Source: Cytophagales bacterium (GTDB taxonomy: Bacteria > Bacteroidota > Bacteroidia > Cytophagales > UBA9547). From it: a stretch of 7,064 nt of DNA. The translations under genes were made by a program, and so were the position numbers. Each line of letters begins with the position of its first letter. Position 1 is the stretch's first letter. This document shows positions 1-5,956 of this stretch, one piece after another. Where the stretch lies: the NCBI GenBank assembly GCA_025360395.1, contig JANYCH010000152.1, positions 1 to 7,064 of the forward strand, in the 5' to 3' direction. Below the pieces are notes generated by a model. The model did no database searches and was not told the origin of the DNA. It saw only the letters and a list, made by a program, of their open reading frames with translations.

Positions 1-711
1 GCAAAATCGCAGGCAGCATTGCTGGAAAAAGACAAATGGATGTTGGAAGGAGAGAGGAAACAGAGACTGTACCTTATAAATGGTTTAATGAATAGGTCGA
101 ATGATAAATTATTTTCAGTCGATACTTCTTTCACAATCAGAGAATACGATAAGGCAAATATCGATTCCTCAAGCATTATTACAAGCCGAAGCGATTTGTT
201 GGCAATGGACAGAAATATCCAATCTATGCTCCTCAAACAAAAAGCAGAACAAACCAAAAGCCGGCCCGACTTTGGTATTGAATACGGTCACATGTTTGCT
301 TTTGGCGGTAACCCAAATCAATTTACACTTATGGGGATGATGAGTGTACCCATTGTACCCTGGTCGTCAAAAATGTATAAGTCTGGCGTTAAGGCAACAT
401 TATTTGAAGTTGAGTCAATGAAAAACCAAAAGAAGGCCATGGTTAATGAATCTATTACCATGCTTCAAGGTATAAAATCAGAAATTTACTCTGCAAAATA
501 TCAATTGAAATTATATAAAGAAATGATATTGCCAGTACTGCAAAAAACCTATGACCTGGCCATGCTGGCTTATGCAAACAATACAGGAGAGTTGTTTATG
601 GCCCTGGACGCCAGAATGAACCTTCAAATGGCCCAAATGCAATATTGGGATACAACGTCTAATCTATTAAAACTTCAGGCTGAATATGAAAAACAAATGC
701 AGATTTACTAA
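1..711 (+). CDS. TolC-family outer membrane efflux protein (CusC-like), C-terminal part, 5' end outside window
   Basis: The reading frame is open from base 1, so the gene begins upstream; 236 C-terminal residues are present, roughly the second half of a TolC-type protein. Seen in the sequence: two long amphipathic helical stretches rich in K, E, Q, M and L, separated by a beta-rich segment with SRPDFGIEYG and LMGMMSVPIVPW. This is the usual second repeat of outer-membrane efflux proteins, in which an outer-membrane beta strand pair is flanked by periplasmic coiled-coil helices. Family knowledge: such proteins form trimeric channels that dock to an RND pump through a periplasmic adaptor. The last 26 nt overlap the start of the next gene, an adaptor with metal-binding modules, so the channel probably serves metal efflux. 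Methionines are frequent, but no defined metal motif is visible. The family call is strong; the substrate is inferred from the neighbours. Confidence 0.87.
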   Translation, partial: AKSQAALLEKDKWMLEGERKQRLYLINGLMNRSNDKLFSVDTSFTIREYDKANIDSSSIITSRSDLLAMDRNIQSMLLKQKAEQTKSRPDFGIEYGHMFAFGGNPNQFTLMGMMSVPIVPWSSKMYKSGVKATLFEVESMKNQKKAMVNESITMLQGIKSEIYSAKYQLKLYKEMILPVLQKTYDLAMLAYANNTGELFMALDARMNLQMAQMQYWDTTSNLLKLQAEYEKQMQIY

Positions 712-2104
712 TATAAGCCTGGGGCTTGTATTGGCAGTGGGTATCTGGTCTTGCGATACCAATGAGAAAAAGGATGAAACAGAGCCTAAAATGCACGATC
801 ATCAGGACCACGTCCCAGACAAAATGGACATGGATGGCAAGCAAATGTATACTTGTCCAATGCCGGAAGATTCAGTTTTTAGCGACAAACCCGGGAAATG
901 TCCGAAATGCGGAATGGAACTGATAAAAGTAGCCCCCAAAAATACTTCCTATACTTGCCCAATGCATCCTGAAGTAATTGCCGGCGAACCGGGTGCCTGT
1001 CCGAAATGTGGGATGGATTTAGAACCGATAGGAACTGAAGAGATCAGGGATACCTTGGCCTATTTGATCCAGCCAACAAACCATATGGTGATATCAGAAC
1101 TAAAACCTATTCTTCCATCAGTTAACAAAAATGTGAAGCGCATTCCTGCAGAAGGTTTTTTAACTTATGATCCCAACAATGCAAGCAGCATTTCGGCCAG
1201 GGTTTCCGGTCGTATTGAAAAACTCTATGTTAAAAGGAATTTTCAAAAAGTAGGCAAAGGGGCGAAATTGCTGGATATATATAGCCCGGAATTACTCACT
1301 GCCCAAAATGAGTTTTTATACTTGGTAAAGAACAGTGAAAAATCTGATGAATTTGCTATTAAAGGTTTGGAGGCCAGGTTAACAAATCTTGGAATGAATG
1401 AAAATGCGGTTGCGCAATTAAAACGTACTAAAAAAGCAAGTCCGTATGTTTCAGTTTATTCCACTTCTTCAGGGCATGTCCACTTTCTGACTAACAATAC
1501 AAATATTGCAGGCCATGCATTAGGTGTAAAACAAAGTTCAATTTCAATGGAAAGTAACGCCGGCTCAGAATCTAACAACTCAGTACTTCGTGAAGGTGAT
1601 TATGTAAAAACAGGAGATGCTTTATTTACCATTGCCAATCAAACCAATCTATGGGCTTTGTTGAAGGTGCTACCATCTGACATTAATTCTATCAAAAAGG
1701 GTGAACTGGTAGAACTTTCCGTAGACGGTTTTACTCACCAGGGTAAAGTTGATTTTATTGAAAAGTCATTTGAAGCAGGTTCTGATTTTTACACCCTTAG
1801 GGTTTACCTCAATTCTCACGATCATACAAAAATGAAAATCGGGAGTTTGGTGAAAGGCTATATTTCTATCAAACAAAGCAATGAAAAAAACATTTGGGTG
1901 CCTGCATTGTCAATCTTAAGTTTAGGTAAATCCAAGTCTGCTGTGTTTGTTAAAAGACCGTTGGGCTATGAGGCAAAAGAAATTATGACCGGTATTTATG
2001 CCAGGGACTGGGTAGAGATTACTGGAGGCATTTCTAAAACAGACAGCATTGCACCAGTCGCAGCATACCTTGTGGACAGCGAAGCATTCATAGAAACAGA
2101 ATAG
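686..2104 (+). CDS. Efflux RND transporter periplasmic adaptor (CusB-like lipoprotein) with two heavy-metal-binding domains
   Basis: A 472-aa membrane fusion protein linking an inner-membrane RND pump to the TolC channel. Residues 1-23 form a lipoprotein signal: a hydrophobic core, then IWSC with Cys23 as the likely lipidated residue; Trp at -2 is unusual. A His/Asp/Met-rich linker (36-54, HDHQDH) leads to two HMBD modules: residues 55-80 (YTCPM, then CPKCGMEL) and 89-115 (YTCPMHPEV, then CPKCGMDL). The adaptor body follows: first half of the lipoyl-like domain (about 168-200), a short alpha-helical hairpin (about 200-250), second lipoyl half (about 254-320), beta-barrel (about 321-395) and membrane-proximal domain (about 400-470). 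A Ser/Asn-rich insert of about 37 residues separates SSGHV from LREGDYV in the second lipoyl half. The ATG at 686 lies inside the TolC gene and is supported by the signal peptide immediately after it; translational coupling is likely. Copper or silver is the inferred substrate. Confidence 0.92.
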   Translation: MKNKCRFTNISLGLVLAVGIWSCDTNEKKDETEPKMHDHQDHVPDKMDMDGKQMYTCPMPEDSVFSDKPGKCPKCGMELIKVAPKNTSYTCPMHPEVIAGEPGACPKCGMDLEPIGTEEIRDTLAYLIQPTNHMVISELKPILPSVNKNVKRIPAEGFLTYDPNNASSISARVSGRIEKLYVKRNFQKVGKGAKLLDIYSPELLTAQNEFLYLVKNSEKSDEFAIKGLEARLTNLGMNENAVAQLKRTKKASPYVSVYSTSSGHVHFLTNNTNIAGHALGVKQSSISMESNAGSESNNSVLREGDYVKTGDALFTIANQTNLWALLKVLPSDINSIKKGELVELSVDGFTHQGKVDFIEKSFEAGSDFYTLRVYLNSHDHTKMKIGSLVKGYISIKQSNEKNIWVPALSILSLGKSKSAVFVKRPLGYEAKEIMTGIYARDWVEITGGISKTDSIAPVAAYLVDSEAFIETE

Positions 2105-2106
2105 TC

Positions 2107-3312
2107 ATGAAATATATCGTTCCATTCTTTTACTTCCTTTTACTCCTGTCTGGATGTTCCGGTAAAAAAGAACATAAGCATGATGCGGTTGATTCTAAAA
2201 GACATAAGGTGTTTTATACTTGCTCAATGGATCCGCAAGTGATGGAAAATAAACCGGGAAAATGCCCGATTTGTCACATGGACCTGACCCCAATTTTCGT
2301 TGACCAAATGCAAAAAAATGGTGTAAAACTTAGCGATGAACAGGTTTTACTTGCCAATATCAAAACTCAAAAAGTAAGTTATGGCTTCCTTGAAAATGAA
2401 ATTTTTGCAACTGGGGTTGTAAAGGAAAATCAAGATAATGTAAAGTATATAAATTCCAGGATAGAAGGAAGGATCGACAAGCTTTACATAAAGACCAATG
2501 GTGTTGAAATCAAAAAAGGCCAGGTCTTGTACCAGATTTATTCTGAAATGCTAGCAGCAACGCAAAGCGAATACATCCAGAATTGGAAACTACTCTTAGA
2601 AGAACCCAATGATCCACTTTTGAAAACGATAATGCAAACTGCTTCTCACAAGCTCAAATTGTGGGGTTTAACAGAAAGCCAGCTAGAACAATTGAAACTC
2701 CAGGAAGAACCAGTGATCCCATACCCGATCCTAAGCCCTTTTTCCGGTACCATAAAATCGGTCAGGATTTCTGAAGGAAGCGCTGTAATGGAAGGCCAGG
2801 CTCTTTTTGAGCTTACAGGTTATAATTCTTTATGGGTAGAAGCTCAATTTTATCCCGGCGAAACAGAGAAAATAACTGAAGGTAAAACTGTAAATGTATA
2901 TGTTGAAGGAATTGATGGGACAGCAATCAGCGGAAAAATTTTCCAGATTTTGCCACAGGTTTCAGCATCCTCAACAATCAGCATTATTCGGATCCTGATC
3001 ACTCCAAAAGACGAAAATATCAGGCCAGGTATGCAGGCGAATATTGCCTGGAACAAGAAAGGAAGCAAATCCATTGTAATCCCCTCAAGTGCTATTCTAA
3101 GAGAAGTTAATAGTAACACGGTATGGATAAAAAACAAAGACAAGGTTTACGAACCAGTGATGGTTGAAGTGTATAAAGTATCAGGGACAAAAGCAGAAAT
3201 ACTAAAAGGATTAAAAGAAGGTGATGAAATAGTAATCTCCGGTGCTTATTTATTGCAAAGTGAATTTGTATTTAAAAAAGGCCATGATCCTATGGCTGGG
3301 CATGATATGTAG
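2107..3312 (+). CDS. Second efflux RND periplasmic adaptor (CusB-like lipoprotein) with one HMBD and a His/Met C-terminal tail
   Basis: A 401-aa lipoprotein starting 2 nt after the stop of the first adaptor. The signal peptide has a strong lipobox, LSGC, with Cys17 as the lipidation site, then a Lys/His-rich linker (KKEHKH). A single HMBD lies at residues 37-63 (YTCSMDPQV, then CPICHMDLTPI); it has His where the consensus has Gly (CPxCGMDL). The adaptor core follows: lipoyl half (about 115-148), helical hairpin (about 148-200), second lipoyl half (PILSPFSGTIKSV through about 237), beta-barrel (about 241-316) and membrane-proximal domain (about 322-388, VIPSSAIL and LKEGDEIVISGAYLLQSEF). The protein ends in GHDPMAGHDM, which looks like an added His/Met metal site. 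It lacks the long lipoyl insert of the first adaptor, so the pair are diverged paralogues rather than a recent duplication. Likely role: periplasmic metal capture and handover within the same Cus-type complex. Confidence 0.93.
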   Translation: MKYIVPFFYFLLLLSGCSGKKEHKHDAVDSKRHKVFYTCSMDPQVMENKPGKCPICHMDLTPIFVDQMQKNGVKLSDEQVLLANIKTQKVSYGFLENEIFATGVVKENQDNVKYINSRIEGRIDKLYIKTNGVEIKKGQVLYQIYSEMLAATQSEYIQNWKLLLEEPNDPLLKTIMQTASHKLKLWGLTESQLEQLKLQEEPVIPYPILSPFSGTIKSVRISEGSAVMEGQALFELTGYNSLWVEAQFYPGETEKITEGKTVNVYVEGIDGTAISGKIFQILPQVSASSTISIIRILITPKDENIRPGMQANIAWNKKGSKSIVIPSSAILREVNSNTVWIKNKDKVYEPVMVEVYKVSGTKAEILKGLKEGDEIVISGAYLLQSEFVFKKGHDPMAGHDM

Positions 3313-3320
3313 TTTGTTTC

Positions 3321-3360
3321 CGGGTTTTTTTTGGAGCCTTTTTAAGGCCCTTCGTTTACA
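3321..3360 (+). terminator. Possible weak transcription end of the efflux operon
   Basis: Just after the second adaptor gene there is a T8 tract (from about 3325) and then a small perfect hairpin, GCCTT-TTT-AAGGC (3336-3348). The T tract precedes the hairpin instead of following it, so this is not a canonical intrinsic terminator. The remaining 3349-3364 is unremarkable and leads into the insertion-sequence target duplication. Confidence 0.2.
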
Positions 3361-3364
3361 ATTA

Positions 3365-3372
3365 CAAATATT
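3365..3372. repeat. Left target-site duplication of the insertion sequence (CAAATATT)
   Basis: The 8 bases CAAATATT immediately before the left terminal repeat recur exactly at 4597-4604, immediately after the right terminal repeat. Eight to nine bp is the known duplication size for IS256-family elements. The core AATATT is palindromic, so an AT-rich symmetric target is plausible. Confidence 0.85.
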
Positions 3373-3394
3373 GGGTTAATGGACATTTGTGGTG
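3373..3394 (+). repeat. Left terminal inverted repeat (IRL)
   Basis: This 22-bp repeat begins GGGT and contains TAATGGACATTTGTGG (3377-3392). It pairs with the reverse complement of 4575-4596 at 19 of 22 positions; mismatches are at positions 3, 4 and 21. It is the expected transposase binding and cleavage site. TGGACA (3380-3385) inside it, with TATAAC at 3405-3410, could act as a -35/-10 pair for the transposase, although the 19-nt spacer is long. Confidence 0.88.
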
Positions 3395-3446
3395 CTAAAA
3401 ACCCTATAACGGTTTGGTAATCTTAGTTTTATGACAACGAAAGGTT

Positions 3447-3475
3447 ATGAATAAAAAAAGTGCTTTTATTGTTTG
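3447..3475 (+). other. Candidate slippage or frameshift site at the transposase start (A7 run)
   Basis: ATG 3447 opens a frame reading M-N-K-K-S-A-F-I-V and stops at TGA 3474-3476. A -1 shift (or one extra A) in the A7 run 3453-3459 gives M-N-K-K-K-C-F-Y-C-L-S and runs directly into the transposase frame. It also restores the first CxxC pair of the zinc ribbon. In the transposase frame itself an ATG at 3431 is cut off by TAA 3452-3454. GAAAGG (3439-3444) sits only 2 nt before ATG 3447, too close for a good Shine-Dalgarno site. This may be programmed slippage or a simple frameshift mutation; the sequence does not decide. Confidence 0.5.
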
Positions 3476-4357
3476 AGCAAAATAGTTACCAAAGCTGGTT
3501 TTCATCAGGGAGAACAACGCTATAAATGTGCTTCTTGCGGTAAGCGGTTTAAAGGTGGGGAGCGAGTAAACAACCAGCTAATTTGGAAAGAATACACACA
3601 AGGGAAGCAGACTTATTTACAGCTTTCCATACGATTTGGATGTTCCATCAAGACGATCCAGCGTAGGCTTGACAAGGTACAAATAGACTACCAAACGAGC
3701 TTCCCCAAGGTGGCAAATGTACTGATGGACACGACCTATTTTGGTCGCACATTTGGGGTAATGGTCTTCAAAGACAGCTTGACGAATCAGATATTGCACA
3801 AACAGTATGTCAAACAGGAGACCAATAAATTATACCTGTCAGGGATAGAAGAACTAGCAAGAAAGGGCATCCACATACAAGCTGTCATTTGCGATGGACG
3901 TAAAGGGCTCTTGCAGCTATTTGGAGAGATTCCCGTCCAGATGTGTAATTTTCATCAGGTAGCTATCATACGCAGATACCTGACCAAAAAACCTAAGATG
4001 CCAGCAAGTAAAGAACTGTGGGACTTGGTGTTACTATTGAGCAAGACAGACAAGGAAAGTTTTGAAGGAGGCTTGTCTACATGGCATATAAAGTGGTGTA
4101 GTTTCCTAAACGAAAGGCGGATAGATGCAGAAGGCAAGTCAAGATATGTCCATAAAAAGCTAAGAAGTGCCTATCGAAGCCTGAAGACAAACCTACCTTG
4201 GCTATTTACGTGGTACGAACACTTTGAAAAGAAAATCCCCAATACAACCAATGCAATTGATGGGCACTTCTCTGATTTAAAGAATAAATTGAGAAACCAT
4301 AATGGCTTGTCGATCGAAAGAAAAAAGAAGTTTATAGATGAGTTTTTTAAGGCATAA
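3473..4357 (+). CDS. IS256-like transposase, Zn-binding variant (annotated from TTG; true N-terminus probably upstream and out of frame)
   Basis: A DDE-type transposase of 294 aa from TTG 3473. Residues 17-25 (YKCASCGKR) are the second half of a zinc ribbon; the partner pair CFYC is encoded at 3461-3472, before the TTG. A helix-turn-helix-like segment follows (about 47-68, YLQLSIRFGCSIKTIQRRL). Catalytic-core motifs: D86 in MDTTYFGR, D141 in CDGRKGL, and the C-x2-H signature at C158-H161 (MCNFHQ), which is characteristic of the IS256 group. The third acidic residue is probably D263 in NTTNAIDGHF, where classic IS256 proteins have Glu. The C-terminus, NHNGLSIERKKKFIDEFFKA, looks complete. It lies wholly between the terminal repeats and would catalyse their cleavage and transfer. 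If the frameshift at 3453-3459 is fixed, the product lacks half its zinc ribbon and may be inactive. Family call strong, activity uncertain. Confidence 0.85.
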   Translation: MSKIVTKAGFHQGEQRYKCASCGKRFKGGERVNNQLIWKEYTQGKQTYLQLSIRFGCSIKTIQRRLDKVQIDYQTSFPKVANVLMDTTYFGRTFGVMVFKDSLTNQILHKQYVKQETNKLYLSGIEELARKGIHIQAVICDGRKGLLQLFGEIPVQMCNFHQVAIIRRYLTKKPKMPASKELWDLVLLLSKTDKESFEGGLSTWHIKWCSFLNERRIDAEGKSRYVHKKLRSAYRSLKTNLPWLFTWYEHFEKKIPNTTNAIDGHFSDLKNKLRNHNGLSIERKKKFIDEFFKA

Positions 4358-4371
4358 AGACCTCTAAAAAT

Positions 4372-4404
4372 ATCGGAGAACTAAATGGAAAGCAGCCCTC
4401 CGAT
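4372..4404 (+). other. Inverted repeat just after the transposase stop (possible weak terminator)
   Basis: ATCGGAG (4372-4378) and CTCCGAT (4398-4404) form a perfect 7-bp stem with a 19-nt loop, starting 14 nt after the transposase stop. A T5 tract at 4410-4414 follows 5 nt later. It may end the transposase transcript, but the long loop makes it weak. Confidence 0.3.
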
Positions 4405-4437
4405 TGACATTTTTGTCGGTCTCCAAAACTATCCCTA

Positions 4438-4463
4438 GTTGGTTACTCTCCAGTAGAGCCAAC
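4438..4463 (+). other. Bulged hairpin in the insertion-sequence tail
   Basis: GTTGG (4438-4442) pairs with CCAAC (4459-4463), and CTCT (4446-4449) pairs with AGAG (4455-4458). This gives nine base pairs with a 3-nt bulge and a 5-nt loop. No function can be assigned. It lies between the transposase and the internal repeat copy. Confidence 0.25.
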
Positions 4464-4534
4464 GTCCGTTTCGCTTGGCAGGACGAAGGTGAAAACAAGA
4501 TTCGAACAACACTAGAAGCACTAAAAATAAACAC

Positions 4535-4549
4535 CGCCATTTTTGTCCA
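4535..4549 (-). repeat. Degenerate internal copy of the right terminal repeat
   Basis: CGCCATTTTTGTCCA (4535-4549) matches the terminal CGCCACAAATGTCCA (4575-4589) at 11 of 15 positions, in the same orientation and 40 bp further in. Both outer five-base blocks, CGCCA and GTCCA, are identical and differ only between. It could be a subterminal transposase-binding site or the leftover end of an ancestral or related element. Confidence 0.45.
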
Positions 4550-4574
4550 CTTGAACTAAACGTCTAGCTAAAAA

Positions 4575-4596
4575 CGCCACAAATGTCCATTACACC
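4575..4596 (-). repeat. Right terminal inverted repeat (IRR)
   Basis: The reverse complement reads GGTGTAATGGACATTTGTGG followed by CG, matching IRL at 19 of 22 positions with a 16-bp perfect core. The element boundary is fixed by the 8-bp duplication that starts at 4597. Confidence 0.88.
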
Positions 4597-4604
4597 CAAA
4601 TATT
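4597..4604. repeat. Right target-site duplication (CAAATATT)
   Basis: An exact copy of 3365-3372, directly abutting IRR. Removing 3373-4604 would restore an uninterrupted AT-rich intergenic sequence of ordinary length between the efflux operon and the secreted-protein genes. Confidence 0.85.
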
Positions 4605-4684
4605 TAATAATTGATTAAACTCTCTTGAATTGTTTTTTTTTATTAAGTTTAAAAAATATTTTTAAGAAGTACTAAACTACAATT
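4605..4684 (+). promoter_or_regulatory. AT-rich leader of the secreted-protein gene pair, with a weak Bacteroidota-type promoter candidate
   Basis: These 80 bases are extremely AT-rich, with a T9 tract near 4633-4641. TAAGTTTA (4644-4651) resembles the Bacteroidota -7 box TAnnTTTG with one mismatch. TTG at 4625-4627 could be the -33 element, but the spacing is shorter than the usual 19-20 nt. No clear ribosome binding site precedes ATG 4685, which is normal in this phylum. The insertion sequence ends only 80 bp upstream of the start codon and may have displaced upstream control elements. Confidence 0.3.
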
Positions 4685-5950
4685 ATGATTAAAATTAATT
4701 TCAAGATATTAGTGAAAATCATCGTTGGTTTTCTCATAATATTTCAACAGGCTGAATCATATGGCCAAGTTAATACACGTGATCTTTCAGAGATTAATGC
4801 ATTTGAAAGATCTGAGTCCTATCCCTTTTTATCAAGTGATGCCCTAACGCTTTATTTTGTTCAAAGCACTTCTCCAGGTCAAGGTAATATTTACAAGGTT
4901 AGTAGAACGGATAATTCTATAAATGTCAAGTTTGGAACACTGACTCAAGTAAATACTTTCTCTGATGGTAACATTCATTCTTTCACCTTGTCCGCAGATG
5001 AATTAAACCTTTATTATACAACCTGGAATCAAAAGATTTATTCTATGAATAGGGTAAGCAAAACAGCTTCATTTGGAAATCTAAGACAAATATGTTTAAA
5101 TAATTTTAATGTAAAAGTACACAATGGTTCTACAGAATTTATGACATTGAGTTCACCAAGTGTTTCAATAGATAAAAATTCGTTATACCTCTATTATAAT
5201 AATAATTACAACGGTTACATACTAAAATTAAATAAAACTTTAGTTTCCACAGAAATTGCTGATACAAGTAATTATCCAGCTGGCTGTTATACCTCCACTG
5301 GAAATGATTATTATAAATTTGCGGGAACTTTAGACAATCCTAATTCAAATACCTTTATATCGTATTATTCAGGACAATTGGATAAAAGTTACTCCAATTA
5401 TGATCATTCAGTTATAAACACATCTACAAAATTTGAACAAAAACTAGCTAAATTCACTAATCCTGGTGGTACTTTACCGGGTTTTGTAAAACAAGATGAA
5501 TCTTACAGTTTTACTCCTTTTGGCGTTATTCAGCCCTCCTTTTCAACAAGGCAAATTTATGCCTTCGTGGCAAGTACAGGAGATTGGTTAGATAATGATA
5601 TTTATATGTCTTATACTAATAATGTCTCTTTACGATCTGAGATGTACTTGGATGAAACAAAAAATTATTCTGAGTATTCAAATAATATTAGGGATAAGGA
5701 AAGCAGTTCTAATGAATTGCTGTTAATTCCAAACCCTGCAACAACCTATGTTAAGCTTGTTTATCAAGATCTACAACTCGATCATAATATTCAAATTTAC
5801 AATTCTAGTGGTGAAATTTTATTAGATTCTAAACTCTCTAAATCAACAACAGAGTTAGATCTAAATCCATTTAGCAATGGATTGTATTATATAAAATCCA
5901 CCAGTAATAACGGTACTACACAATTTAAAAAACTACTAATAAATAAATAA
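4685..5950 (+). CDS. Secreted beta-propeller (PD40/WD40-like) protein with T9SS type A sorting domain
   Basis: A 421-aa exported protein of unknown exact role. Residues 1-27 form a signal peptide: a Lys-rich start, a hydrophobic core (ILVKIIVGFLIIF) and a likely cleavage after SYG. At least four propeller-like repeats of the PD40 type follow: about 45-74 (SYPFLSSDALTLYFVQ through IYKVSR), 98-125 (SFTLSADELNLYYTT through IYSMNR), 157-184 (SPSVSIDKNSLYLYY through YILKLNK) and 275-310 (ending in NDIYMS). Residues 346-421 form a T9SS C-terminal sorting domain: LLIPNPATTYVKL, then IQIYNSSGEIL, LDLNPFSNGLYYIK and a KKLLINK end. Family knowledge: this domain directs crossing of the outer membrane by the type IX system and usually leads to removal of the domain with release or anchoring at the surface. 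The next gene begins 6 nt downstream, so co-expression is likely. It is much more AT-rich than the efflux genes to the left. Confidence 0.85.
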   Translation: MIKINFKILVKIIVGFLIIFQQAESYGQVNTRDLSEINAFERSESYPFLSSDALTLYFVQSTSPGQGNIYKVSRTDNSINVKFGTLTQVNTFSDGNIHSFTLSADELNLYYTTWNQKIYSMNRVSKTASFGNLRQICLNNFNVKVHNGSTEFMTLSSPSVSIDKNSLYLYYNNNYNGYILKLNKTLVSTEIADTSNYPAGCYTSTGNDYYKFAGTLDNPNSNTFISYYSGQLDKSYSNYDHSVINTSTKFEQKLAKFTNPGGTLPGFVKQDESYSFTPFGVIQPSFSTRQIYAFVASTGDWLDNDIYMSYTNNVSLRSEMYLDETKNYSEYSNNIRDKESSSNELLLIPNPATTYVKLVYQDLQLDHNIQIYNSSGEILLDSKLSKSTTELDLNPFSNGLYYIKSTSNNGTTQFKKLLINK

Positions 5951-5956
5951 TTCAAA

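Larger units (their letters stand above)
4358..4574. other. Non-coding right tail of the insertion sequence
   Basis: Together with IRR and the 4597-4684 leader, this makes 327 bp without a convincing gene. A frame is open from 4368 to TAA 4557-4559, including a stretch reading NVRFAWQDEGENK, but it has no ATG and no recognisable domain; it may be a decayed coding remnant or chance. Ten bases, CATTTTTGTC, occur twice in direct orientation (4408-4417 and 4538-4547). Two possible hairpins lie at 4372-4404 and 4438-4463. A short inverted pair, CGTCC (4463-4467) and GGACG (4481-4485), follows. Confidence 0.5.
3373..4596 (+). mobile_element. Complete insertion sequence, IS256-like Zn-binding-variant type, 1224 bp
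   Basis: The element is bounded by 22-bp imperfect inverted repeats (19/22 matches) and flanked by a perfect 8-bp direct repeat. It holds one transposase on the + strand (to 4357), a 74-bp left leader and a 239-bp right non-coding tail. Size, duplication length and transposase motifs agree with the IS256 family. It lies in the intergenic space between a metal-efflux operon and a secreted-protein gene pair and breaks no visible gene. I infer from intact ends and a perfect duplication that the insertion is fairly recent. I cannot name the exact element from the sequence alone. Confidence 0.9.

Noticed and set aside
659..844. Open frame of 61 codons on the minus strand
   Set aside because: It lies across the channel/adaptor junction, antisense to two well-supported genes, and has no recognisable domain.
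726..923. Second + strand frame inside the first adaptor gene
   Set aside because: It overlaps the signal peptide and metal-binding modules in another frame and has no domain or initiation signal.
2850..3143. Open frame of 97 codons on the minus strand, hydrophobic
   Set aside because: Antisense shadow of the beta-barrel and membrane-proximal part of the second adaptor; the hydrophobicity arises from complementing charged and polar codons.
3281..3296. Hairpin GCCAT-GATCCT-ATGGC as operon terminator
   Set aside because: It lies inside the coding end of the second adaptor, with no T tract directly after it; the symmetry is explained by the codons for the GHDPMAGHD tail.
3377..3446. Bacteroidota promoter (TTTG to TAnnTTTG) for the transposase in the left leader
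   Set aside because: TTTG at 3413-3416 and TAGTTTTA at 3424-3431 are only 7 nt apart, and no other pair has the expected spacing.
4368..4559. Possible small protein in the insertion-sequence tail (ending IFVHLN)
   Set aside because: No ATG or GTG start in frame, no ribosome binding site, no known domain, and it overlaps hairpins and the internal repeat copy. Kept only as a note.
3366..4605. Longer inverted repeat (AAATATT-GGGT) extending beyond the chosen element ends
   Set aside because: The extra symmetry comes from the palindromic AATATT in the target duplication. Alignment there needs gaps, whereas an ungapped 22-bp repeat with an 8-bp direct duplication explains everything.
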